This document shows positions 38,501-46,804 of a DNA stretch of 64,000 bases, piece after piece. The notes under the pieces are model-generated. The model was not told the DNA's origin and did not search any database. It worked only from the letters and a program-made list of their open reading frames with translations. The position numbers and the translations under genes were made by a program. Source of the DNA: Phytobacter diazotrophicus (GTDB lineage: Bacteria > Pseudomonadota > Gammaproteobacteria > Enterobacterales > Enterobacteriaceae); contig SMDE01000005.1 of NCBI GenBank assembly GCA_004346725.1, positions 248,001-312,000 of the forward strand, in the 5' to 3' direction. The number at the start of each line of letters is the position of its first letter. Position 1 is the first letter of the stretch.

Positions 38501-39403
38501 ACGCTCACCGCTCATAAAAATCAGGATATCGCCCGGCGCTTCCTGGCTTAGTTCATCCACTGCATCGAAAATGGCCTGTAGCTGATCGCGCTCGGTATCG
38601 TCCGCTTCTTCAACAATAGGCCGGTAGCGCACTTCCACCGGATAAGTACGACCGGATACCTCAATGATCGGCGCATTATTAAAGTGGCGCGAGAAACGTT
38701 CCGGATCGATGGTCGCCGATGTAATGATAATTTTCAGGTCCGGACGCCGGGGTAGCAGCTCTTTCAGGTAGCCGAGCAGGAAATCAATGTTCAGACTGCG
38801 CTCGTGCGCTTCATCGATAATAATGGTGTCGTACTGCATCAACAGGCGATCCTGCTGGATTTCTGCCAGCAGGATGCCGTCAGTCATCAACTTCACCAGG
38901 GTGTTGTCGCTGACATGATCGCTAAAACGGACTTTATAGCCGATACAAGCGCCCGGCTCGGTTTGTAGCTCTTCGGCAATGCGGTTTGCGACGGTGCGTG
39001 CCGCCAGGCGGCGCGGCTGGGTATGACCAATCAGCCCTTTCACCCCACGCCCCAGTTCCATACAAATTTTTGGTAACTGGGTGGTTTTCCCGGAGCCGGT
39101 TTCACCTGCAACGATCACGACCTGATTGTCACGTACAGCCTCAAGGATCGCCTGTTTCTTCTGACTTACCGGCAGGTTATCGGGATAGGTAATGGCGGGA
39201 CGTGAGGCTTCACGCAGCATAACCTTCCCTGCGGCTTCGTTCATCTCCTGAGCCATCGCCTGAAAAATGCCCTGCTGTGCTTCAGGATTTTTAACTTTCT
39301 TTGCCCCCTGCAGGCGGCGGGCAAAACGCAACCGATCGCGTAGCATCAGCGAGTCTAACTGCTGATGAAGATCGGATAAGGTCAATTTCTTTTGTTCTGT
39401 CAT
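35501..39403 (-). CDS. hrpA: ATP-dependent RNA helicase HrpA
   Basis: A 1300-aa DEAH-box RNA helicase, the E. coli length. E. coli HrpA processes the daa fimbrial mRNA and, in recent work, resolves stalled ribosomes. Walker A GETGSGKTTQLP is at residues 100-111, DEAH in IIDEAHERSLNIDFLLG near 198, SATID and the helicase C-terminal QRKGRCGRVSEGICIRLY follow. The HA2/OB-fold and a long family-specific DUF3418 region fill the C-terminal half. It is intact and convergent with the efflux operon, divergent from azoR. Confidence 0.97.
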   Translation of the reverse strand: MTEQKKLTLSDLHQQLDSLMLRDRLRFARRLQGAKKVKNPEAQQGIFQAMAQEMNEAAGKVMLREASRPAITYPDNLPVSQKKQAILEAVRDNQVVIVAGETGSGKTTQLPKICMELGRGVKGLIGHTQPRRLAARTVANRIAEELQTEPGACIGYKVRFSDHVSDNTLVKLMTDGILLAEIQQDRLLMQYDTIIIDEAHERSLNIDFLLGYLKELLPRRPDLKIIITSATIDPERFSRHFNNAPIIEVSGRTYPVEVRYRPIVEEADDTERDQLQAIFDAVDELSQEAPGDILIFMSGEREIRDTADALNKRDLRHTEVLPLYARLSNSEQNRVFQSHSGRRIVLATNVAETSLTVPGIKYVIDPGTARISRYSYRTKVQRLPIEPVSQSSANQRKGRCGRVSEGICIRLYSEDDFLSRPEFTDPEILRTNLASVILQMTALGLGDIAAFPFVEAPDKRNIQDGVRLLEELGAITTDEQATAYKLTPMGRQLSQLPVDPRLARMVLEAQKHGCVREAMIITSALSIQDPRERPMDKQQASDEKHRRFHDKESDFLAFVNLWNYLGEQQKALSSNQFRRQCKLDYLNYLRVREWQDIYTQLRQVVKELGIPVNSEPAEYREIHIALLTGLLSHIGMKDADKQEFTGARNARFSIFPGSGLFKKPPKWAIVAELVETSRLWGRIAARIDPEWVEPVAQHLSKRSYSEPHWECSQGAVMATEKVTVYGLPIVAARSVNYSQIDPALCRELFIRHALVEGDWQTRHAFFRDNLKLRAEIEELEHKSRRRDILVDDDTLFEFYDQRISHDVISARHFDSWWKKASRETPDLLNFEKSMLIKEGAEKVSKLDYPNFWHQGNLKLRLTYQFEPGADADGVTVHIPLPLLNQVEESGFEWQIPGLRRELVIALIKSLPKPVRRNFVPAPNYAEAFLGRVTPLELPLLDALERELRRMTGHTIDRDDWHWDQVPDHLKITFRVVDEKNKKLSEGPSLSALKASLKGKVQETLSAVADDGIEQSGLHIWSFGQLPESYEQKRGNYKVKAWPALVDERDSVAIKLFDNPLDQQQAMWSGLRRLLLLNIPSPIKYLHEKLPNKAKLGLYFNPYGKVLDLIDDCISCGVDKLIDEAGGPVWTEEGFTALHEKVRADLNETVVEIAKQVEQILTAVFNINKRLKGRVDMTMALGLSDIKAQMSGLVYRGFVTGNGFRRLGDTLRYLHAIEKRLEKLAVDPHRDRAQMLKVEQVQQAWQQWLNKLPPARREDEEVKAVRWMIEELRVSYFAQQLGTPYPVSDKRVLQAMEQVSA

Positions 39404-39476
39404 AGTGTTATCGGTCAGCGCACTGACGGGAAAAATCTCTTTGGCTTAATACTTGTAGGATACCACATCGTAATAA

Positions 39477-40211
<735 letters not shown>

Positions 40212-40217
40212 GTGTTA

Positions 40218-40412
40218 TTACCCTCCTGCGCTCGCAGGAGGGTTCTGTTTCTCCAGCAATGTCTCCACTTCCTTATCCGCTTTAATATTGATGTCGTGCT
40301 CGATCTTCACATTCATATTGATGGTGATCGGCTCTTTCGGCGCAGCCACTTCAATCCTCGGCGTACAGGCAGCCAGCATCATCGTCATCATTATCACTGG
40401 CAGGGTTTTCAT
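40218..40412 (-). CDS. ynbE: Outer-membrane lipoprotein YnbE with altered C terminus
   Basis: A 64-aa lipoprotein (lipobox LAAC, cysteine near residue 16) with the conserved core TPRIEVAAPKEPITINMNVK. In E. coli YnbE stacks with inner-membrane YdbH to form a bridge that carries phospholipids to the outer membrane. The final ten residues (NPPASAGG end) differ from the remembered E. coli end (ETRSDLF) and are encoded by the azoR terminator hairpin. ydbL, normally next in the operon, is missing. The start overlaps the ydbH stop by four bases (ATGA). Confidence 0.88.
   Translation of the reverse strand: MKTLPVIMMTMMLAACTPRIEVAAPKEPITINMNVKIEHDINIKADKEVETLLEKQNPPASAGG
40221..40242 (+). terminator. 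azoR terminator hairpin overlapping the ynbE end
   Basis: A 10-bp perfect stem CCCTCCTGCG / CGCAGGAGGG with loop CT, then TTCTGTTT on the plus strand, 9 bases after the azoR stop. It also encodes the last residues of YnbE on the other strand. Confidence 0.8.
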
Positions 40413-43051
40413 TGTTTATCCTCACACTCTTTTCCGTTCGCACAGGGGACCGCAGGCAGCTTTGCCTTTTGTTTTAGCAGCGACTGAAGATTGTCGCCGA
40501 AGCGCAAACTGCGCCACAACGCAAAGACATTCTCTTCGTGGGTATAGTTCAGGTTCACCGTGTTACTTTTTCCTTCCACAAAACTGGTGCCTTTAATGGC
40601 CGCCTTCATTTTTAGCACGCCCTGACGGTCCAAATTGAGCGTCGTCCAGGAGCGTGAAATCTCCATATAGCGCAGCCAGTTGATAGCCGCACCGGCTGCT
40701 ATGTTGTCTTTCACCAGCGCGTCTGCCGTATCTTTATCCACGCGCAAAGTCATGGGGCCGGGGTTATGCAGCCAGCCGTCTTTGATAATCCATGTGCCGT
40801 TGTTATCGAGCCATAACGGTAGCGCGCCGTCAAAAGGACCGGACATCGCAAACTGTTTAGGGTTAAGGGCGCTGATTAACTCGCTTGATGAGATATTGCG
40901 CAAGCGGAGCAGAGCCGGATCGTGTTGCGGTAAACGTAACTGACTCATCGTGACCTTGCCGCCCAGTACATCAATACTGACGTTACTCAACTGTAAGGGA
41001 TTTTCTTCACTCCAGGGATAACTGCCCTGTAAATCGGCGGCAATATTGCGTGCCGTCACCTGATTCACCACTTCGCCAATACGCAACGAAACCGGCCTGC
41101 GTGTACCCAGTTGCCAGTTACCTTCGCGGTAACGGAAAGGTAGAACAAAATCGACACCGGAAAGTTGGTTATCCGGCATCCAGGCGCTGCCGCCACGCAA
41201 CACCCCGTGCCCACCCGCCTCAAAACCCTGCCCGGCGGCGGCAGAAAAGGCCACCTGGGCATACAAAGAACCGTCCAATAAATTCATCTTCCAGTCTGGC
41301 GGCACCAACGGCTGGAACACCGTCAGCGACTGGCGCGGCCACCAGGCTTGTCCGCGCAGGCGCTCACCGTCCCAGCGCCCGTTTACCCGTACCGGGCCAA
41401 TTTTTTCAGCGCGTAAATCGCCTTTGAACTTGAAGATGGTGGGTTCGCTCCCTTCTACGCTAAACGTTAACGTTGAAGGTGGCAGCACGCTCCCGCCAGT
41501 GAAGGTCGTCTTTCCGGCATCCAGGGTTAACGCGCCACTAAAAAAGGGGTGATCCTCATCGCGCAACCAACGCACCGGCTCATTCAATACCAGACGTGGC
41601 GAGCTTACATGCATCGTGCCGTACTGCAACTGGTCGAAACCGGTAGATAAATCGCTGAGCAAAATGGTTTTGTCACGCCATTCGCCGCGTCCGTTGACAT
41701 CCCAGCGGGCGCTCATTGGGGTAAAGTTACCCGTCCCCCAGTAACGCCATTGCCACAAACCATCGTCTGGTAGAAAATCACGCGCCTGGCCGTCAAGGTG
41801 TAAAACAAAATCCCCCATCGCATTTTCATGGGCACGCAAAATGGCCTGCAAGCGCCCGTCCACGCCCTTCTGGGTAACTTTGACGCCCGCCAGTGGCCAG
41901 CGAATATCATCAATATTGAGCGCGTCGATCACGCGTCCGCTTGAGCGCAACAGCGCGCCGGGCGTAAATGCCAGTCTCGGGTCGCTAAGCCCGCCCGTAA
42001 GATGCGCAGGCAGCACGCCGTAGAAGATCATCTCCCCCTGTTTAGCTTCACCCGTCAGTTGCAGTGGCATATCGCTGTTCACCATATTGAGACGCCCCGG
42101 CCCTATGGTGAGTACCGCATTCCCTTTTCCGGCATCGCCCTGCGTCAGAACGTTCAGACGCCCGCTGATTTCTGCTTTCTGCAACCCCTCCTGCCAGCCA
42201 TCGATACGTAATCCGACGCGTCCGCTTAGGGGGAACCCCTGATAAGGCCAGTTCCAGCGGCCATCGCTGATGGTTAACCGTTCACGTGTCGCCTGCCAGG
42301 GCAGATCCAAAATAGGTTCCGGATTGTCGCGTGCGGTAATAACGAGTTGCCCTTCATTATTGCGCCACTCCAGATCGGCATCGACCAGCGACGGTTCCGT
42401 TGGCAGCGTGAGCGTGGTCTGGGCATGACCATTAACCGGTATGCCGTTCGGTACATTTGGCAGGACAAACTCGCCGCCCAGCGTGACAGGCGGTTCGCCC
42501 TCGATCAGACGTAACTGCATTTGTGTCAGGGTGAGCATCTGCCCGCGCAGACGAGCCTTAAAGGAGACCTGGTCGCCGTCATAGTGGAGATCCTGATTCT
42601 CTTTGGATAACGCCAGCGAGATTTTTCCTTCCCACTCTTGCCAGGGCGAGACGGTGAAACGGTCAATGTTAACCCACGTTTTCGGCAACATGGATTGCCA
42701 TTCCGCCAGCGTTGTCGGCGCACCAGGCGACGGTTCTGTCTCGGGAAGTTTCGCTAAACAGGAAGTGTTGATGTCCAGCGACCCTATATCCAGTTTCCAG
42801 CGACTCGGGTGCGTCAGTTGCGCATTTTTGACCAGCGCCACAGGACAATCTTCAATCAGGTAATGCAGGTCCGGGATTTGCAGCGAGTGACGGGTAAAAC
42901 GTGGGCTTTCTTCGAAGACTATACGTGTGCCTGCGGGCAGCCAGATGCCTGCAAGCGTCGGCACCCAATACGCGAGCGTCAGCAGCAGCGTCAACGGCAG
43001 CAGAATAAACAGTAGTAGCAATGCGATTGCGGCTTTGTATTTACCCTTCAT
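40409..43051 (-). CDS. ydbH: AsmA-like intermembrane lipid-transport protein YdbH
   Basis: An 880-aa protein (879 in E. coli) with one N-terminal membrane anchor (residues 9-32) and a long periplasmic beta-rich body of the AsmA/TamB/YhdP class. It works redundantly with TamB and YhdP to move phospholipids to the outer membrane, and its C-terminal part (from about residue 700) pairs with YnbE. The gene is full length. It is divergent from ldhA with 208 bases between, and translationally coupled to ynbE. Confidence 0.94.
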   Translation of the reverse strand: MKGKYKAAIALLLLFILLPLTLLLTLAYWVPTLAGIWLPAGTRIVFEESPRFTRHSLQIPDLHYLIEDCPVALVKNAQLTHPSRWKLDIGSLDINTSCLAKLPETEPSPGAPTTLAEWQSMLPKTWVNIDRFTVSPWQEWEGKISLALSKENQDLHYDGDQVSFKARLRGQMLTLTQMQLRLIEGEPPVTLGGEFVLPNVPNGIPVNGHAQTTLTLPTEPSLVDADLEWRNNEGQLVITARDNPEPILDLPWQATRERLTISDGRWNWPYQGFPLSGRVGLRIDGWQEGLQKAEISGRLNVLTQGDAGKGNAVLTIGPGRLNMVNSDMPLQLTGEAKQGEMIFYGVLPAHLTGGLSDPRLAFTPGALLRSSGRVIDALNIDDIRWPLAGVKVTQKGVDGRLQAILRAHENAMGDFVLHLDGQARDFLPDDGLWQWRYWGTGNFTPMSARWDVNGRGEWRDKTILLSDLSTGFDQLQYGTMHVSSPRLVLNEPVRWLRDEDHPFFSGALTLDAGKTTFTGGSVLPPSTLTFSVEGSEPTIFKFKGDLRAEKIGPVRVNGRWDGERLRGQAWWPRQSLTVFQPLVPPDWKMNLLDGSLYAQVAFSAAAGQGFEAGGHGVLRGGSAWMPDNQLSGVDFVLPFRYREGNWQLGTRRPVSLRIGEVVNQVTARNIAADLQGSYPWSEENPLQLSNVSIDVLGGKVTMSQLRLPQHDPALLRLRNISSSELISALNPKQFAMSGPFDGALPLWLDNNGTWIIKDGWLHNPGPMTLRVDKDTADALVKDNIAAGAAINWLRYMEISRSWTTLNLDRQGVLKMKAAIKGTSFVEGKSNTVNLNYTHEENVFALWRSLRFGDNLQSLLKQKAKLPAVPCANGKECEDKQ

Positions 43052-43259
43052 GGGCAGTTAATATCCTGATTTTGCGTATAATTAAGCCGATTCTGGCCAT
43101 TATTGTGGCATGTTTAGCCTGACAGGTGAAGTCGCTGCCCCTTTTAAGCGTAGATGTTTTAAACTGTTTTATATGTCTCTGTTTATCAATTATTTTTTAG
43201 TATTTACACAATTATTTTAACCATGTTAATGTGGTGACAAACCTAATGGAGAAAGTCTT

Positions 43260-44249
43260 ATGAAACTCGCGGTATACAGCACAAAGCAATACGATAAAAA
43301 GTATTTGCAGCACGTAAACGAGCAGTTCGGCTACGAGATTGAATTTTTTGACTTTCTACTCACAGAGAAAACGGCAAAAACGGCTAATGGCTGCGAAGGC
43401 GTCTGTATTTTCGTTAACGATGACGGCAGTCGCCCGGTTCTGGAAGAGCTGAAAAAGCATGGCGTTAAATTCATCGCACTGCGTTGTGCCGGCTTCAATA
43501 ACGTCGATCTTGATGCGGCAAAAGAGCTGGGACTCCACGTGGTACGTGTCCCGGCATATTCCCCGGAAGCCGTGGCAGAACACGCTATCGGGATGATGAT
43601 GGCATTGAACCGTCGTATTCACCGCGCGTATCAGCGTACCCGCGACGCCAACTTCTCACTCGAAGGGCTGACGGGCTTTACCATGTACGGTAAAACGGCG
43701 GGGGTTATCGGTACCGGGAAAATTGGCGTTGCCGCGCTGCGGATCCTGAAAGGTTTTGGCATGCGACTGCTGGCGTTTGATCCGTACCCGAGCGCTGCCG
43801 CACTCGAGTTAGGCGTAGAATATGTCGACCTTACGACGCTTTTTTCCGAGTCCGATGTTATCTCCCTGCACTGCCCGCTGACGCCGGAAAACTATCACCT
43901 GCTTAACCACGCGGCCTTCGATCAAATGAAGGATGGCGTCATGATCGTTAACACCAGTCGTGGCGGTCTGATTGATTCGCAGGCAGCGATTGAAGCGCTG
44001 AAAAACCAGAAAATCGGTTCGCTTGGGATGGATGTGTACGAGAACGAACGCGATCTCTTCTTTGAAGACAAATCTAATGACGTCATTCAGGACGACATTT
44101 TCCGTCGACTGTCAGCCTGCCATAACGTGCTCTTTACCGGCCATCAGGCATTTTTGACGGCAGAAGCGCTGATCAGCATTTCAGAAACCACACTGAATAA
44201 TCTGCGCCAGCTTGAGAACGGCGAAACCTGCCCGAACGCACTGGTGTAA
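43260..44249 (+). CDS. ldhA: Fermentative D-lactate dehydrogenase
   Basis: A 329-aa D-2-hydroxyacid dehydrogenase (same length as E. coli LdhA). It reduces pyruvate to D-lactate with NADH in mixed-acid fermentation. Seen: the NAD-binding GKTAGVIGTGKIGVAALRIL (about residue 145), the arginine in VNTSRGGLIDS, the glutamate in MDVYENE and the catalytic histidine in LFTGHQAFLT. A GGAG site precedes the ATG and a strong terminator follows. Confidence 0.97.
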   Translation: MKLAVYSTKQYDKKYLQHVNEQFGYEIEFFDFLLTEKTAKTANGCEGVCIFVNDDGSRPVLEELKKHGVKFIALRCAGFNNVDLDAAKELGLHVVRVPAYSPEAVAEHAIGMMMALNRRIHRAYQRTRDANFSLEGLTGFTMYGKTAGVIGTGKIGVAALRILKGFGMRLLAFDPYPSAAALELGVEYVDLTTLFSESDVISLHCPLTPENYHLLNHAAFDQMKDGVMIVNTSRGGLIDSQAAIEALKNQKIGSLGMDVYENERDLFFEDKSNDVIQDDIFRRLSACHNVLFTGHQAFLTAEALISISETTLNNLRQLENGETCPNALV

Positions 44250-44256
44250 ACACTGC

Positions 44257-44284
44257 GGTTCCCTTCATCCGAAGGGAACCCTTT
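44257..44284 (+). terminator. Intrinsic terminator of ldhA
   Basis: A perfect 10-bp stem GGTTCCCTTC / GAAGGGAACC with a 4-base loop followed by CTTT. Confidence 0.85.
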
Positions 44285-44361
44285 AAGACAATTCCTGCCA
44301 ACACTCAATTACCCCAGTCTGTTACTATCCTGCCGTTACGTTGATTTTCTTTGAGGACCCA

Positions 44362-44790
44362 ATGAAAAGGATCATTACCCTGTTAGCCTTTGGCGTGCTG
44401 CTATCCGGCTGTGTAAGCCATGGTGTGAGCAAGAATTCAGTAAACGAGACGCAGCTTGCACAGCATCGCTTCGTGCTCGATACGGTCAACGGACAAGCTG
44501 TCGAGAAAGGCGAGCATCCGGCAGACATCCATTTTGACAATAAAATGGTTGTCTCTGGCAGTATGTGCAATCGCTTTACGGGTCAGGGGAAATTGTCCGA
44601 AGGCACGCTGACGGTGAAAAAGATGGCCATGACGCGCATGATGTGTGCTGATGCCCAGCGCAACGCACTGGACAACATCATCGGTAAAATGCTCAGTGAA
44701 GGTGCCCAGGTCGATCTGACCGATGGTCAGCTTACGCTGACAACTGCCGATCAAACGTTAATTTATACCCAGGCCGATCAGGCTCAGTAA
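44362..44790 (+). CDS. hslJ: Heat-inducible lipoprotein HslJ (META domain)
   Basis: A 142-aa outer-membrane lipoprotein (140 in E. coli) with lipobox LLSGC (cysteine at residue 17) and one META domain (FVLDTVNGQAV, MCNRFTGQGKLSEGTLTV, MTRMMCADAQRN). It is linked to heat shock and novobiocin resistance. The ATG at 44362 is chosen: it follows GAGG and starts the lipoprotein signal; the frame is open from a TTG seven codons earlier. It converges with ydbJ and overlaps it by 7 bases. Confidence 0.94.
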   Translation: MKRIITLLAFGVLLSGCVSHGVSKNSVNETQLAQHRFVLDTVNGQAVEKGEHPADIHFDNKMVVSGSMCNRFTGQGKLSEGTLTVKKMAMTRMMCADAQRNALDNIIGKMLSEGAQVDLTDGQLTLTTADQTLIYTQADQAQ

Positions 44791-45050
44791 GCGCCACAAC
44801 TTCCGGCGGCAAGCGACTGTTCGCTACAACGTTTGCCGTTAGGGAGTGCACACATCCCGATTGCAGATCCATCCAGTTGGCGTGCGACAGACAATGACCC
44901 ACCGACCATTGCGCAATTCGCCTCACCGCTGCTGGACATTGACGCACGTAACCCCGGCGCCACATGTGCGGCCGTTGCCTGCTGAACGGGTTCACTGCTG
45001 CATGCAGAGAGTAATAAAACAGCACACCCTACCCAAAACGCTGAACGCAT
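44784..45050 (-). CDS. ydbJ: DUF333 lipoprotein YdbJ
   Basis: An 88-aa putative lipoprotein (lipobox LLSAC, cysteine near residue 17) with the DUF333 core EANCAMVGGSLSVARQLDGS and IGMCALPNGKRCSEQSLAAGSC. Four cysteines of the mature domain could pair in the periplasm. Function unknown. The position beside hslJ and the convergent overlap are as in E. coli. Confidence 0.9.
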   Translation of the reverse strand: MRSAFWVGCAVLLLSACSSEPVQQATAAHVAPGLRASMSSSGEANCAMVGGSLSVARQLDGSAIGMCALPNGKRCSEQSLAAGSCGAY

Positions 45051-45153
45051 TTCTCATCCCCCAATGATTTAGCAAAACCTAAGCATCATAGGCAGCACAG
45101 TCCGTTACGTCGAGACCGAAACTGCACCTTTATGCGCTCTGGAAACATTTTGA

Positions 45154-45184
45154 TGCTATTTTTTTGCGCAAACGCAAAATAGCA
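45154..45184. repeat. Imperfect palindrome upstream of ydbJ
   Basis: TGCTATTTT ... GCG CAAA CGC AAAATAGCA, a 12-bp stem with a 3-base bulge, about 105 bases upstream of the ydbJ start. It could be an operator or an RNA hairpin; no T-run pattern identifies a strand. Confidence 0.4.
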
Positions 45185-45291
45185 CATCGCAATAGAGTAA
45201 TTGACGTTATGCCTGAAACGGATTTAGAGATAAGACGCAGTCAAAATTGATGTATAACGAGATAATCGTGCGCCATTGTGCAGGCTGGAAA

Positions 45292-45316
45292 TAAAAAAAC
45301 CTGTCAGATGGACAGG
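45292..45316 (-). terminator. Intrinsic terminator of the small secreted-protein gene
   Basis: CCTGTC / GACAGG stem followed by TTTTTTTA on the minus strand, 28 bases after the stop at 45345. Its strength supports the small gene being real. Confidence 0.85.
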
Positions 45317-45344
45317 CTTCGAAGACGTTTACTCGCACACCTTT

Positions 45345-45551
45345 TTAGCGTTGTGCCTTACGGAAGAACTGCTCCATCGATTCCCGGACATGTTCATCCG
45401 GATTTTCGGCAAGATCACCCTCTCCTGAGGAATGTCGGACAATATTATTATGCCCTTGCAGAAGAACCGGAGGCTGTTCTGTGTAAGCTGCCGCCGAGCC
45501 CAATGATAAAATCAGTAAAAACCACGCCGTTCTTAACGTCTTACCCATCAT
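45345..45551 (-). CDS. Small secreted protein, DUF2554/YncJ-like
   Basis: A 68-aa protein with a Sec signal peptide (TLRTAWFLLILSLGSAAAY, cleavage at about residue 22) and a short charged mature part (VRHSSGEGDLAENPDEHVRE). The mature part resembles the remembered E. coli YncJ (LRHEADSDELRAVAEESAEG), family DUF2554, weakly. Two ATGs, 45551 and 45548, are possible starts. A strong terminator follows. Periplasmic; function unknown. Confidence 0.6.
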   Translation of the reverse strand: MMGKTLRTAWFLLILSLGSAAAYTEQPPVLLQGHNNIVRHSSGEGDLAENPDEHVRESMEQFFRKAQR

Positions 45552-45725
45552 CAATGACCCTGTAAGTTGATAACTTGCAGCGGCTATATTGCGGGAGCAA
45601 AAGTAAAAAGCTGTATGCGATGTTTAAACGTATCCAGGAAGCTGTGAGCAACTGCATAGGCAGAAAAGACATTGCGTGCCAACAGGCCCCTGCGGATACC
45701 CTGATAAAAGGCAGATTGCGTGTAC

Positions 45726-45750
45726 AAAAAAGGCCCGCCAGAGCGGGCCT
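45726..45750 (-). terminator. Intrinsic terminator of agsA
   Basis: GGCCCGC / GCGGGCC stem with a TCTG loop followed by TTTTTTG on the minus strand, 26 bases after the agsA stop. Confidence 0.92.
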
Positions 45751-45775
45751 AAGACAGGCAAACTATTAACGGAAA

Positions 45776-46246
45776 TTATCCGGCGTGATGCTCAATCACT
45801 TTTTGACTGTTCTCAATGGCAATTTTCCTGGGTTTTTCATGTTCAGGAATATCCTGGTAGATATTCACCTCTAAAAGGCCGCTTTCCAGTTTCGCATTGC
45901 TGACCTTAGCATGCTCTGGCAGCGAGAAACTTAACCGAAAATCAGAACGGCGTATGCCTCTGTAAATCCACCCTTGTTCATCCTGAGAGTCATTTACCGC
46001 ACGTTTACCAGAGATATGCAGCGTGCCGCCTACGGTTTCGATTTCCAGCTCGTCTTCTTTCCAGCCTGGAACGCTTACGTTTAGAAGGTAGTTATTTTCG
46101 TCGACTTTTTTGAGGTCATAGGCCGGTAACGCCGAAACAGGCGAATCCCCGGTTAACTGACTAAAAAGTTTGTCGATACGGTTGAATCGGTCAGCAAAGA
46201 CAGAATCAGAAAAGCCCGGAAGTGCTGACAAGGTTCTGAGTGCCAT
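45776..46246 (-). CDS. agsA: Small heat-shock protein AgsA (Hsp20)
   Basis: A 156-aa alpha-crystallin-type chaperone, the same length as Salmonella AgsA and very like it (MALRTLSALP, FADRFNRIDKLFSQLTGD, NYLLNVSVPGWKEDELEIET). The alpha-crystallin domain spans about residues 40-135. It holds heat-unfolded proteins from aggregating. Regulation is visible: a sigma-32-like promoter and a FourU RNA thermometer that masks the ribosome-binding site. The gene stands alone with a strong terminator. Confidence 0.93.
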   Translation of the reverse strand: MALRTLSALPGFSDSVFADRFNRIDKLFSQLTGDSPVSALPAYDLKKVDENNYLLNVSVPGWKEDELEIETVGGTLHISGKRAVNDSQDEQGWIYRGIRRSDFRLSFSLPEHAKVSNAKLESGLLEVNIYQDIPEHEKPRKIAIENSQKVIEHHAG

Positions 46247-46253
46247 AAATTAA

Positions 46254-46306
46254 CCTCCTGAATGTTGGATTCAAAAGTTCAAGTTAAAGGCAAGCGTGGC
46301 TTGTCC
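46254..46306 (-). promoter_or_regulatory. FourU RNA thermometer in the agsA leader
   Basis: On the minus strand the leader folds into hairpin I (GGACAAGC / GCTTGCC, 46289-46306) and hairpin II, where GAACTTTTGAAT (plus 46268-46280 region) pairs with ATTCAGGAGG. Four uridines face the AGGAG of the ribosome-binding site. This copies the Salmonella agsA FourU element closely. It melts near 37-45 degrees there, freeing translation. Confidence 0.88.
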
Positions 46307-46315
46307 GCTGATAAA

Positions 46316-46342
46316 AATAAGCGCCGAAAACGGTTTTTCAAG
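46316..46342 (-). promoter_or_regulatory. Sigma-32-like promoter of agsA
   Basis: CTTGAAA at 46336-46342 (minus strand) matches the sigma-32 -35 box. The -10 region (GGCGCTTAT, 46317-46325) is a weaker match to CCCCATNT. The implied start near 46306 coincides with the first base of thermometer hairpin I. Confidence 0.65.
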
Positions 46343-46804
46343 CCCTGAAGAATAATTTTTTTCTGCGGCCCGTTACAGACGTTCGCCTACCCTCCTCGCA
46401 AAACGAATTAGTGCTACTCAAGGGAAAATGGCGATCACAAAATTGCGCTATTTTCCGGGAGTGGACATGACGCGACATGCTCAACAGGTTACGACCAGCG
46501 CCCGAACGACGGAATGCAATATATTCCTCAGGCTTATAACTTTCGCTAAAGCCCATGAGATCAAAAACCTTTGCTTCCTGGCTGTCTATACTGACTGAAA
46601 GCATGATGAGGGGCGGCTGCAGGTCTGAAAGAAGAACGGACTATGAGCCATAACCCTGAAAGCGAAGCGAACATACACCAGAACGAACGTGATAAATCTA
46701 TTTAATAAAAAAATGCTTGTTACTGCCCTGCTGGTGCACCAGAGAGTCGCGATGCAAGCATAAAGCCGCTTTAAAACTGACATTTAAGCAATGAGAGTTT
46801 CCAT

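Larger units (their letters stand above)
46247..46804. other. Divergent control region of agsA and nifJ
   Basis: 558 bases. The left 100 hold the agsA leader and promoter. The rest is the nifJ upstream region. It contains one possible 43-codon frame on the plus strand (46467-46598) with a GGGAG site, noted under findings but not called as a gene. Confidence 0.6.
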
